Assembly: GCA_036823255.1 (NCBI GenBank) | Contig: DAISGC010000008.1 | Location: 1 to 61,020, forward strand | Length of the DNA stretch: 61,020 nt | Direction of reading: 5' to 3' | DNA from: UBA4658 sp002405485 | Lineage (GTDB): Bacteria > Planctomycetota > Phycisphaerae > Phycisphaerales > UBA1924 | Shown here: piece by piece, positions 7,453 to 15,349 of the stretch | Position numbering within the stretch: the first letter of the stretch is position 1 | Layout of the letters: each line of letters starts with the position of its first letter | Position numbers and translations under genes: made by a program | The notes under the pieces: model-generated | What the model saw: the letters and a program-made list of their open reading frames with translations, nothing else | Databases searched by the model: none | Told to the model about the DNA's origin: nothing

Positions 7453-10029
7453 CTAGCGCATCAGTGCGGGTTCACGGTGCGCACGCGTCTCGGCCCGCGG
7501 CCGTCCCATCACGCGCTCCTCCGCCAGACGGCACATCCTCGCAACGTCCACGATGAGCGATACGCCGCCGTCGTCTCGCACCGTCGCACCCGACACCGGG
7601 CCGGCACGATCGACCATCTCATCCAGCGGCTTGATGACCACTTCCTGCTGCCCGATGAGCTTGGTCACCATCAACCCCACCCGCTTGTCGCCCATCGACA
7701 GGATCACCGCAAAGGGCGACTCCTCACGCTTGCTGGGCGGCAGGTCGAACACCTCGCACCCGTCCAGCAGCGGCAGCACCTCGTCTCTCAGCCGCATCAC
7801 CGGAGAGCCGCGGATGCTCGAGAGCTGCGCACCCTCGGGCTTGACGATCTCCACCACGCTCGCCAGCGGCACGGCGTAGGTCTCGGTCCCGATCCGCACC
7901 ATCATCGCGGTGAGGATCGCGACCGTCAGCGGGATCTTGATCGTGATCGTCGTTCCCGTGCCCTCCGTGCTCGCCAGATCCACCGAGCCCTTGATCTTCT
8001 CGATGTTCGTGCGCACCACGTCCATGCCCACTCCGCGCCCGGAGAGGTCAGTCACCTTCTCCGCGGTGCTGAAGCCCGCCGCGAAGATGAACTTGTACAC
8101 GTCCGCGTCGGACATCTGCGCCAGGCCCTGCTCGGTCACCAGCCCGCGCTCCACGGCCTTCTTGCCGATTCTCGATCGAGACAGGCCCTTGCCGTCGTCC
8201 TTGATCCGCACCTGCACGAAGCTCCCTTCGTGGCTGGCGCTGAGCGTGATCGTCCCGCAGGCCGGCTTGCCCGCCTTCACACGCTCCTCGGGCATCTCGA
8301 TCCCGTGATCGGCGCTGTTGCGCAGGATGTGCACCAGCGGATCGCCAAGCTCCTCGATCACCGACTTGTCCACCTCCGTGTGCCCGCCCTCGATCGCCAG
8401 CTTGATCTCCTTCCCGGTCTTGCGGGCCAGGTCGCGGATCAGCCGCGGATACCGCCCAAAGAGCTTGTCCAGCGGCTGCATCCGGGTCCGCATGACCGCC
8501 ACCTGGATGTCGCTGGTCACGCGATCCAGCGAACCCGTCGCCGTCCCCAGCGTTTCGTGGAACTCGTGCGTCCCGACCCCCGTCGCCTGAGCGCTCCGCG
8601 CGATCGCCGACAGTCGATTCTTCTGCAGCACAAGCTCGCCCACGAGGTTCAGCAGCGCTTCCAGCCGACCGACCTCCACGCGAATCGTCTGGTCGGCCTG
8701 CACGCCGCCCTTGTTCTCGCCGCCCTCGGCCACGCCGCCCGCCGGCGCCGGCTGCGCCGACGCGACGGTCGAGCCGCCCGCCGACTGGGCCGAGACCGGT
8801 TCGATGACCGCCGACGCCAGGTCGTTCCCGGCGGGCGTGATCGCCGACTCCGTCAACGGCCGTGCCGCCGCCATCGTCGCGGGTTCCGGGAGAGGCGTCT
8901 GGTCGGGCGTCGCCACGGGTTCCGCGTCGGCCGCCGACACCGGTTGTGCCATCGGGGCCGCCGACGCGTCTGGCCGTGCGTCGCGATCCTCGATGATCAC
9001 CCCGTCAGCCGCGAGCGCCTTCACCGGCGTCGCCCCGCACTCCAGCGTGTGCTGCGGATCGAGCTGCCCATCGGTCAGCAGCGTCCGGATCGACGCGCAC
9101 AGCCCGTCGATCGGCCGCTTGATGAGCGTCGCATACGCCAGCCCGTCGGTCTGCTCGCGGATGAGCTCGAACACCCCGTGCACACGGGGCATGAGCTGGG
9201 TCATCATCGCGTCGTTGAGTTCCTGCTCCCCGGCCACCGTGACAATCGCCTCGGCGAGCTTCTCCATCTGCTCGAACTCGAAGAACCGCGCGCTCTTGAG
9301 CATCGACTCGCCGATCTCCGTCAGCTTCGCCGCACCGCCACTCCGACGCTCGGGCGACTGGAACATCCCAAGCGCTTCCTCGGCCTGGGCGATGGTCTCC
9401 CGCAGGTCCGAGACCAGGTACTCGATGAGCGACGACTTGCTCTCGTCCAGCCGCAGCGGCAGCCGCTCGATCGCCGACGCGCCCGGGCGCGCCGCGGGCG
9501 CATCCGCCGCCGGCTCGGCCGATGCCGCCGCGATCTCATTCCGCTCCGCGATCTCCGGCTGCGGGCTCGCCAGGGCCGGGGTGCTGCGATCGGCCGCCGC
9601 CATCTGTGCGGCGGCCGCGACCGCGGCCGGCGCGGCCGCCGGCACGCGCCCCTCCCCGATCGCCGTCAGCCCCGCGACAAGCTGCTCGTCGGCCTTGACC
9701 AGGTCCTCGCCGGCGCGCAGATTGTCGAACTGCCTCTTGAGCACGTCCACGGCCCCGAGGATCAGGTCCATCGCGGCCTTGTTCAGCACCACGGACCCCG
9801 CCCGGGCGCTGTTGAGCGCGCTCTCCGCCGCGTGCGCCACCTCGACCAGATTGGTGAGCGCCAGGAAGCTCGCGCTCCCCTTGATCGTGTGCAGCGCACG
9901 GAACACCCGGTTGAGCATCTCCGGATCGCGCGGCGTGCCTTCCAGCACCACCAGGTCCTGATCCAGTTGCTCCAGGAGTTCGCCCGACTCGGTCAAGAAG
10001 TCCTGGATGATGTCCTGATCAAAGCTCAC
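7453..10029 (-). CDS. cheA: Chemotaxis histidine kinase CheA
   Basis: 858 residues starting at GTG 10029. Domain order: Hpt domain at residues 1-110 with phospho-His H47 in ALHTIKGSASF; a long Ala/Pro-rich and divergent central region (about 130-430), with a second helical segment that may be a degenerate Hpt or CheY-binding domain; dimerisation helices (about 440-510); HATPase domain with the N box ILRNSADHG, G1 box GRGVGMDVV and G2 TEGTGTTI; and a C-terminal CheW-like domain (about 720-858). All catalytic motifs look intact. It should autophosphorylate and pass phosphate to CheY and CheB. It lies between cheR and cheX. Confidence 0.96.
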   Translation of the reverse strand: MSFDQDIIQDFLTESGELLEQLDQDLVVLEGTPRDPEMLNRVFRALHTIKGSASFLALTNLVEVAHAAESALNSARAGSVVLNKAAMDLILGAVDVLKRQFDNLRAGEDLVKADEQLVAGLTAIGEGRVPAAAPAAVAAAAQMAAADRSTPALASPQPEIAERNEIAAASAEPAADAPAARPGASAIERLPLRLDESKSSLIEYLVSDLRETIAQAEEALGMFQSPERRSGGAAKLTEIGESMLKSARFFEFEQMEKLAEAIVTVAGEQELNDAMMTQLMPRVHGVFELIREQTDGLAYATLIKRPIDGLCASIRTLLTDGQLDPQHTLECGATPVKALAADGVIIEDRDARPDASAAPMAQPVSAADAEPVATPDQTPLPEPATMAAARPLTESAITPAGNDLASAVIEPVSAQSAGGSTVASAQPAPAGGVAEGGENKGGVQADQTIRVEVGRLEALLNLVGELVLQKNRLSAIARSAQATGVGTHEFHETLGTATGSLDRVTSDIQVAVMRTRMQPLDKLFGRYPRLIRDLARKTGKEIKLAIEGGHTEVDKSVIEELGDPLVHILRNSADHGIEMPEERVKAGKPACGTITLSASHEGSFVQVRIKDDGKGLSRSRIGKKAVERGLVTEQGLAQMSDADVYKFIFAAGFSTAEKVTDLSGRGVGMDVVRTNIEKIKGSVDLASTEGTGTTITIKIPLTVAILTAMMVRIGTETYAVPLASVVEIVKPEGAQLSSIRGSPVMRLRDEVLPLLDGCEVFDLPPSKREESPFAVILSMGDKRVGLMVTKLIGQQEVVIKPLDEMVDRAGPVSGATVRDDGGVSLIVDVARMCRLAEERVMGRPRAETRAHREPALMR

Positions 10030-10078
10030 GGTTCGTCTCTTTCGCTATGTGTGCGTCTGTCCGGTTCGCCGCCGCCGA

Positions 10079-10945
10079 TCACTCACCCTCGCCATCGCTC
10101 AACTGGTAGCAGAAGCCCTGCGGAATCGGGAGCTGCTCGAAGGGCACGTCCAGGCCACGCAGCGTCTCGGAGTGCCCGATGTACAGCGTCCCGTCCTCGC
10201 GGAGCTGCTCCCCGAACGTCCGGACCACCTGCGTCTTCATCGCGTCGTCGAAGTAGATGAGCACGTTGCGGCAGAAGATCGCGTCGAACTGCCCGAAACG
10301 CTTGGCCCCAAGCCGGTCCTTCAGGTTGTGCTTCTGGAAGCTCACCATCGACTGGATCGTCGGATCCAGCACCCAGAACGCCCCCTCGCGCTTGAAGTAC
10401 CGCTGCTTCACGAGCGCCGGCGTCGTCCGCAGCGCATAGTCGGTGTACTTCCCGCTCTGCGCGATCGCCAGCACCAGCTCGCTGATGTCCGTCCCGACGA
10501 TCTCCACCTTCCAGTCCATCAGCCGGATTCCCAGCGTCCGGTGCACGATCATCGCCAGCGTGTACGGCTCCTCGCCCGACGAGCAGGCCGCCGACCACAG
10601 TCGCAGGCGCTTGGTCCCCTTGCGAGCCTCCAGAAGCTCCGGAAGCGTCGCCTTCTCAAAGACCTCGAGCTGCGGCTCGTTCCTGAAGAACGACGTCTCG
10701 TTGATCGTGATCTTGTTGAACATCTCCTGGAACTCGTCGTCCTGGTACGGTCCCATGGAGAGCAGCGAGGCGTACTGGTCGTAGTCCTCGATCTCGAGCT
10801 CCTGCAAACGCCGGCCGAGCCGCGACTCGAGCACGTACTTCTTGCTCTCGGGAAAGTGAATCCCGGCGCGGTCGTAGATGATCTTCGCCAGCTTCTGGAA
10901 CTGCGAGGAGCTCATCACCGTCTTGTTGGGTGCGATCTCGGACAT
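10079..10945 (-). CDS. cheR: MCP methyltransferase CheR
   Basis: 288 residues. N-terminal CheR helical domain (about 1-80; FQKLAKIIYDRAGIHF and ESRLGRRLQEL), then the SAM-dependent methyltransferase domain with motif I WSAACSSGEEPYTLAM and the IFCRNVLIYF strand near the C-terminus. It methylates glutamates of chemoreceptors and is opposed by CheB (11786-13036). Length is typical. No receptor gene is present in the window, so its substrates must be encoded elsewhere. Confidence 0.96.
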   Translation of the reverse strand: MSEIAPNKTVMSSSQFQKLAKIIYDRAGIHFPESKKYVLESRLGRRLQELEIEDYDQYASLLSMGPYQDDEFQEMFNKITINETSFFRNEPQLEVFEKATLPELLEARKGTKRLRLWSAACSSGEEPYTLAMIVHRTLGIRLMDWKVEIVGTDISELVLAIAQSGKYTDYALRTTPALVKQRYFKREGAFWVLDPTIQSMVSFQKHNLKDRLGAKRFGQFDAIFCRNVLIYFDDAMKTQVVRTFGEQLREDGTLYIGHSETLRGLDVPFEQLPIPQGFCYQLSDGEGE

Positions 10946-11035
10946 TCGGCTCTTTCGTTGGGCGTCGGCGCCTTGGCCGACGCGGTGAAATCGGTTCTCG
11001 TCTCTCCCCTGCCGCCCCCCACCCCACGGGGGCGA

Positions 11036-11575
11036 TCAGGCCGCCTTCGCCGCGCCGTTCAGATACCCCTCGAACAGCTTGTCCAGGTCCAGCAGGATCA
11101 CCAGCCGATCCTGCAGCTTCGCCACGCCCGCCAGATAGCCAGAGTCGATCCCGCACGCCATCGCCGGCGGCGGATCGATCACCTGCGAGGTGATCTCCAG
11201 ACCCGCCTGGCTCACGCGATCGACGATGAACCCCACCACCTTCCCGGAAACCTCCACCACCATGATCCGGCTGTGCTCGGTGTGCTCGCTGGGCTGCATC
11301 GCAAAGCGCTTCCGCAGGTCCACCACCGGCACGATCCGGCCACGAAGGTTGATCACGCCCTCCACCTCGCGCGGGCTCTGCGGCACGCGCGTGAACTGCG
11401 ACATCCGGTTGATCTCCTGCACCGACATGATGTCCACGCCGAACTCTTCCGAGCCCAGCTTGAACGTCACCAGCTTGAACGCGCTGGGCGAGCTCGACGC
11501 CCGCGCCGCGGCGATCATCTGGTTCATCTTTCCCGTCGTGTTCGTGGAACCCGGTGCAGTGGCAACAGCGGTCAT
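11036..11575 (-). CDS. cheW: Chemotaxis coupling protein CheW
   Basis: 179 residues from the ATG at 11575, chosen because GGAGG lies 7 bases upstream; the open frame continues 47 codons further without protein-like sequence. After a Ser/Thr-rich lead of about 35 residues comes a complete CheW domain: FKLVTFKLGSEEFGVDI, the INRMSQFTRVPQSP turn and GVINLRGRIVPVVDLR. CheW bridges receptors to CheA. It sits between cheB and cheR. Confidence 0.95.
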   Translation of the reverse strand: MTAVATAPGSTNTTGKMNQMIAAARASSSPSAFKLVTFKLGSEEFGVDIMSVQEINRMSQFTRVPQSPREVEGVINLRGRIVPVVDLRKRFAMQPSEHTEHSRIMVVEVSGKVVGFIVDRVSQAGLEITSQVIDPPPAMACGIDSGYLAGVAKLQDRLVILLDLDKLFEGYLNGAAKAA

Positions 11576-11785
11576 GACGCATCCTCCCAGGAGTCGGTGT
11601 CGGGCGACGCCATCGCGCCGCGTGACGTTCGTATCGACCGCATTTCCACGACAGTTCACCCCGCACCGCCGGCCACACCGCACGCCGGAGCTTCTCCGAC
11701 TCCGATAACGCCGCACCGGTCCGCGCGACCGGCCGCTCTCGAGAAGATCACATCCTGAGATTCGTGTGCGTCGGCTTCGGGCGCC

Positions 11786-13036
11786 TCATCCCGCCGCCCG
11801 CAGACCCGCGGGAACCAGCGTCGAGATCGACTGCGCGATCTGCTCGGGCGTCATCGAGATGCCGCCCACGTCCGCCGCCGCCTTGGGCATGCCATAGACC
11901 ACCGACGTCCCGGGGTCTTGTGCAAGCAGCGTGCCCCCGCAGGTGCGGAGCTCCTGCCCGCCGACCTTGCCGTCGTCACCGATGCCCGTGAGCACGATGC
12001 CAAGGCAATGCTTCCCGGACTGCCGCGCCGCGGACGCGAGCAGCTCATTGACGCTCGGCTTGAATGGCGCGGACTTCGGATCGTCGGAGACTTCCAGGCG
12101 GATCGGCCCCGGCCCGATGGCCCGGACGCGCCCGTGCCGGCCGCCCGGAATCACATACGCCGTGCCCGGGTGCAGCGGCATCCCGTGCTCCCCGTGCACC
12201 ACGCTGATCGCCGACATCCCGTCCAGCCGCTCGCTCATGGCCTTGGTGAAGCTCGCGGGCATGTGCTGGGCGATCACGATCGGACAGGGAAGCGCGGGGG
12301 GCAGGTTGCTGAGGATGGTCTCGAGGATGGGCGGCCCGCCGGTGCTGGAGCCGATGGCGATCAGATCGATGCGGCGTCCGGTCAGCGAGATCGGGCGCAG
12401 GTCCATCGCCGCCGCCGCCGCCAGGTTCGCCGCCTGATGGGCCGCCGCCAGCGCATTCATCGGACGCGCCAGCGTGCTCCCGATCGCCGGTCGCGGACCG
12501 GCTCGGCGAGCCCTGGACCCGCCGATCGCCTTGATCTTGCGGATCAGGTCCTCGCGCATCGCCTCCATGTTGGTTGAGAAGAACGACGCGTCCTTGGCGA
12601 TGATGTCCGCCGCGCCCTCGCGCAGGGCCTGCAGCGCGTCGTGGCTCCCGGCGCTCGTGAGCGACGAGCAGACCAGCACGGCGGGGGGTCCCTCTGGCAG
12701 GTCCCGGCACTCACGCTTGATCGCCGTCAGCGCCTGATGCCCATTCATGATCGGCATCTCGATGTCCAGCGTGATCACGTCGGGACTGAGCTTCTTGGCC
12801 TTCTCCACCGCCTCCTGACCGTTGCGGGCCGTGTCGATGACCACGAGCTGCGGGTCGCTCGCGATGAGCTGGCTGATCGCCTTGCGCATGAACGCCGAGT
12901 CGTCGCAGACCAGCACGCGAATCTGTCCGCCCGACGTCGACGCCGACGCCGAGCCCGCCAAGGGCTTGGACGGCTGCGAAGGCGGGGTGTTCGAGGGCAG
13001 TGTGCTCACGATCAACAACGCTCCAAGACGACCCAC
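11786..13036 (-). CDS. cheB: Protein-glutamate methylesterase CheB
   Basis: 416 residues if started at GTG 13036. A GTG at 13009 is an alternative, and neither has ideal ribosome-binding spacing. Residues about 40-160 are a receiver domain (D45/D46, phosphoacceptor D91 in VITLDIEMPIMNG). After a basic linker comes the methylesterase domain with the catalytic Ser in IAIGSSTGGPPILE, His in IAQHMPASF and Asp in GIGDDGKVGG. CheA-P should activate it to demethylate or deamidate receptors. First gene of the che cassette. Confidence 0.95.
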   Translation of the reverse strand: MGRLGALLIVSTLPSNTPPSQPSKPLAGSASASTSGGQIRVLVCDDSAFMRKAISQLIASDPQLVVIDTARNGQEAVEKAKKLSPDVITLDIEMPIMNGHQALTAIKRECRDLPEGPPAVLVCSSLTSAGSHDALQALREGAADIIAKDASFFSTNMEAMREDLIRKIKAIGGSRARRAGPRPAIGSTLARPMNALAAAHQAANLAAAAAMDLRPISLTGRRIDLIAIGSSTGGPPILETILSNLPPALPCPIVIAQHMPASFTKAMSERLDGMSAISVVHGEHGMPLHPGTAYVIPGGRHGRVRAIGPGPIRLEVSDDPKSAPFKPSVNELLASAARQSGKHCLGIVLTGIGDDGKVGGQELRTCGGTLLAQDPGTSVVYGMPKAAADVGGISMTPEQIAQSISTLVPAGLRAAG

Positions 13037-13197
13037 TCCTCCCGATCAGGCGTTATCGAGTCGTCCGGCCGCACGCTTCACACTTCTTTGCCACTCCGGC
13101 CCAACTCGCGCTGCGCGGTGTCCCACGTGTAACTTCCGCGCGATCCGGGGACCCCTCACAATCGGGGGGAGCTTGGCAATCTCGGCAAGATCGCCCC

Positions 13198-14373
13198 TCA
13201 TCCCAGCGATTGCCGACGCTTCTTGCCGGTGAGATAACTCTCCATGATCGTTCCCGAGAGATCCCCGGCGGCGCAGTAATACGCCACGCCTCGCGTGAGC
13301 CGGGTGAACTGCTCGACAAATCCCACCCAGTCCATGCTGTGATACTCCTCGATGAGCGCGAAGGTGCTCATGCGGATCCCGAGCTGCTGACAGCGGAGGG
13401 CCTCCTGGAGCGTGGCCTGCGTTGAGCTTGGATCGGGGGGATAGATCAGGTTCAGGGTCTGGCCCACGCCCTCCTTGGATTGGGTCAGGTGTGCCGTCGG
13501 TTCGCCATCGGTGATGATGAAGATCTGCTTGTTCGCCGCCCCTCGCCGGGCCAGCGTCAGCCGGGCCATCTGCAGCCCATGGTGCAGATTGGTGAAGTGC
13601 GGGTGCGTGCGATTGGCCTGATCCAGCGGCACGCGGACGCGGATCTCGTACTGCCGCGTCGTGATGGGCCTGGGCATGATCAGGGCCAGGTCCTTGTCCG
13701 GGATGGGCTCGGCGATGGACGCGAAGCCGATCACATCCACCGTGTCCATCGGAAACCGGCGCGCCACCAGCGCTTTCATCCCAAGAGCGATCCGCTTGGC
13801 GGCGATGTGCCGCCCGTACCTGGCCATAGATCCGGACAGATCCAGCAGCAGCACCGTGGCGCAGTCGCTGACGCCCTCCACGTTGTGCAGGACAAAGTCG
13901 GATTCCTGCAGATCGATCCCCGCCGTGGCCTCGCCCGGCGCGGGCTCGATTCGGGGACGTCGCAGGGCCTGGCGGATGGTCTCGGCGATGTCGATCTCGC
14001 TCACCGGGTCACCGAACTGGTAAGCGCGGGTGCCATCGGTGCGTTCGCCGGTTCGTCCGGGTGCGGTGACGGCGTGCCCATCCTTGATGCCGGGCCGGAG
14101 ATCACGGAAGATCTCGAGCAGGGCCTTGTGCTGCAGCCCCTGGACCATCCGCGGAGTGAGCCGCAGGTTGCCACCCTCATCACGCTCGATGAGGCCGGCC
14201 TCGATGAGCTGCTCGAGCAACTCCTGGAGCTGGTCATCCGGATTGCTGTCGAGCGCATCCAGACCATCCTGACCGTATTGCAGCAGGAAGTTCAGGAGGC
14301 CCGAAGACGGAAAAAGGTCATCCTGACCGAGAAATCGGTGCTCATCTCCGGGTTGCCCATAGCTGAACTTCAA
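13198..14373 (-). CDS. VWA-domain protein
   Basis: 391 residues. The start is a TTG at 14373 with AAGGA six bases upstream. The N-terminal half is helical and acidic (for example QLQELLEQLIEAGLIERDEGG). Residues about 170-390 are a von Willebrand A domain with intact MIDAS motif D178-L-S180-G-S182 and a later TDGEPTAH. Such proteins (CoxE/YehL-associated type) usually act with a MoxR AAA ATPase as a metal-dependent adaptor or chelatase part, but no MoxR gene is adjacent here. Cytoplasmic, no signal peptide. It is divergent from the receiver gene at 14463, sharing an upstream region of about 90 bases. Confidence 0.8.
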   Translation of the reverse strand: MKFSYGQPGDEHRFLGQDDLFPSSGLLNFLLQYGQDGLDALDSNPDDQLQELLEQLIEAGLIERDEGGNLRLTPRMVQGLQHKALLEIFRDLRPGIKDGHAVTAPGRTGERTDGTRAYQFGDPVSEIDIAETIRQALRRPRIEPAPGEATAGIDLQESDFVLHNVEGVSDCATVLLLDLSGSMARYGRHIAAKRIALGMKALVARRFPMDTVDVIGFASIAEPIPDKDLALIMPRPITTRQYEIRVRVPLDQANRTHPHFTNLHHGLQMARLTLARRGAANKQIFIITDGEPTAHLTQSKEGVGQTLNLIYPPDPSSTQATLQEALRCQQLGIRMSTFALIEEYHSMDWVGFVEQFTRLTRGVAYYCAAGDLSGTIMESYLTGKKRRQSLG

Positions 14374-14439
14374 GCGTTTTCCTTGAATCTCGTCGTGGCG
14401 GGAGAGATCGACTCCGGGGCAACACGTACGTGGCCGGAG

Positions 14440-14460
14440 TGATCCGATGACACCGGATCA
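14440..14460. promoter_or_regulatory. 7-bp inverted repeat in divergent intergenic region
   Basis: TGATCCG and CGGATCA flank a 7-base loop, just before the receiver start at 14463. There is no T tract, so it is not a terminator. It could be an operator for one or both divergent genes; this is inference from position only. Confidence 0.25.
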
Positions 14461-14462
14461 GC

Positions 14463-14858
14463 ATGGATGCCTGCCCGAAAGAACTCTGGATCGTTGACGA
14501 CTGCGCCCTGACGCGAAAGGTTGTGCAGGTGCACGGTCACAGAGGAGGGTTCGCATGCCGGACCTTTGGCGATCCAGAGTCCATGATGAATGCGCTTGGG
14601 ACTGGTCCCTGGTTTGAGGGTCGACCGGGCGTCATCCTGGTGGACTCTGAGATGCCCGGGACGTGCGGCACAGAGGTCGTTGGGCGTATCCGTCAGTCGG
14701 GCTTTGCCGGTCTTGTGTACATGCACACGGCGACCATCTTTCCCGAGCTCGTTCGGCGGGCAGTCGCAAGCGGGGCGAACGGCGTGATCGCCAAGAGTCA
14801 ATGGGGCGAGAAGTTCGCTTCGCTGCGGTCGGCTATGAGAGGTCTCGCGGCTGGGTGA
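14463..14858 (+). CDS. Stand-alone receiver-domain protein
   Basis: 131 residues that read as a divergent receiver domain. LWIVDDCALTRKV gives the acidic pair D12/D13, ILVDSEMPGTCG gives phosphoacceptor D61, YMHTA offers the switch Thr, and VIAKSQ supplies the conserved Lys. No output domain. Divergent from the VWA gene and about 1.4 kb from cheB, so it may be an extra receiver for the CheA in this window or serve another kinase. The Cys content (C4, C14, C32, C68) is unusual for CheY-like proteins. Confidence 0.75.
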   Translation: MDACPKELWIVDDCALTRKVVQVHGHRGGFACRTFGDPESMMNALGTGPWFEGRPGVILVDSEMPGTCGTEVVGRIRQSGFAGLVYMHTATIFPELVRRAVASGANGVIAKSQWGEKFASLRSAMRGLAAG

Positions 14859-14878
14859 ACCGGCTGTAGCGTGCGGAC

Positions 14879-14915
14879 AAAAATGAGCCGCGGCGACCGG
14901 AGGCCGGTCGCCGCG
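14879..14915 (-). terminator. Rho-independent terminator of tRNA-Leu
   Basis: A perfect 12-bp stem (14889-14900 with 14904-14915) and a 3-base loop. On the minus strand it is followed after five bases by five T residues (14879-14883). It lies immediately 3' of the tRNA and just beyond the end of the plus-strand receiver gene. Confidence 0.8.
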
Positions 14916-14919
14916 AAAG

Positions 14920-15003
14920 TGCCCAGGAGAGGATTTGAACCTCCATGCCCTTGCGGGCGCTACCACCTCAAGGTAGTGCGTCTGCCAATTTCGCCACCTG
15001 GGC
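14920..15003 (-). tRNA. tRNA-Leu (anticodon GAG)
   Basis: Long-variable-arm tRNA read on the minus strand. The acceptor stem GCCCAGG pairs with CCTGGGC, with discriminator A. The D arm is present. Anticodon stem CTACC/GGTAG holds the loop TTGAGGT with anticodon GAG (reads CUC). The variable arm stem is CGCCCGCAAGGGCAT, and the T arm contains GGTTCAAATCC. CCA is not encoded. Confidence 0.96.
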
Positions 15004-15349
15004 TGGTGAGAGCAGGAACGGGTTTTTCTGACAGGGGCATGAGCGTACGCCGAGTCTGGTGCAGGGTCGAGCGGGGCGGGGCAACGCGGGGGGCGGGGGG
15101 GAAGGGGGTGTGGGTGGAGGTGCGGCGTCCGGCCCGGCGCGGCCCGTCCCCTGGCCGCCCGATCTGCACACCGGGCCTGCAGGCCCGACCGATCGCCGGG
15201 GAGGCATTTGATGCGCCGCGTGGGCAGGATGGTGAAGTCGGGGAGTGGCGTGTCCGGGCGGGCGCGGTACTCTGGAGGGGTCGCAGCACCGATCAGGGTC
15301 GGGCCGCGGGTGTGATGGGTTTGTTTGTGGACCGCATTTGGGGGTCAGC
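15004..15349. other. Intergenic region upstream of DUF1800 gene
   Basis: 346 bases without a convincing gene. It holds the 5' flank of the minus-strand tRNA and the upstream region of the plus-strand DUF1800 gene. A strongly G-rich tract runs at about 15076-15110. I see no clear -35/-10 pair and no conserved RNA structure. Confidence 0.4.

Noticed and set aside
7369..10260. 963-residue plus-strand frame opposite cheA
   Set aside because: Long only because high-GC antisense frames lack stops; cheA and cheR on the other strand have intact catalytic motifs.
14370..14966. 198-residue minus-strand reading frame over the receiver gene
   Set aside because: It is the antisense shadow of the receiver gene and tRNA; it has no family features and runs through the tRNA.
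15004..15349. Leader peptide or riboswitch before the DUF1800 gene
   Set aside because: No conserved aptamer motif, amino-acid codon run or terminator/antiterminator pair was seen.
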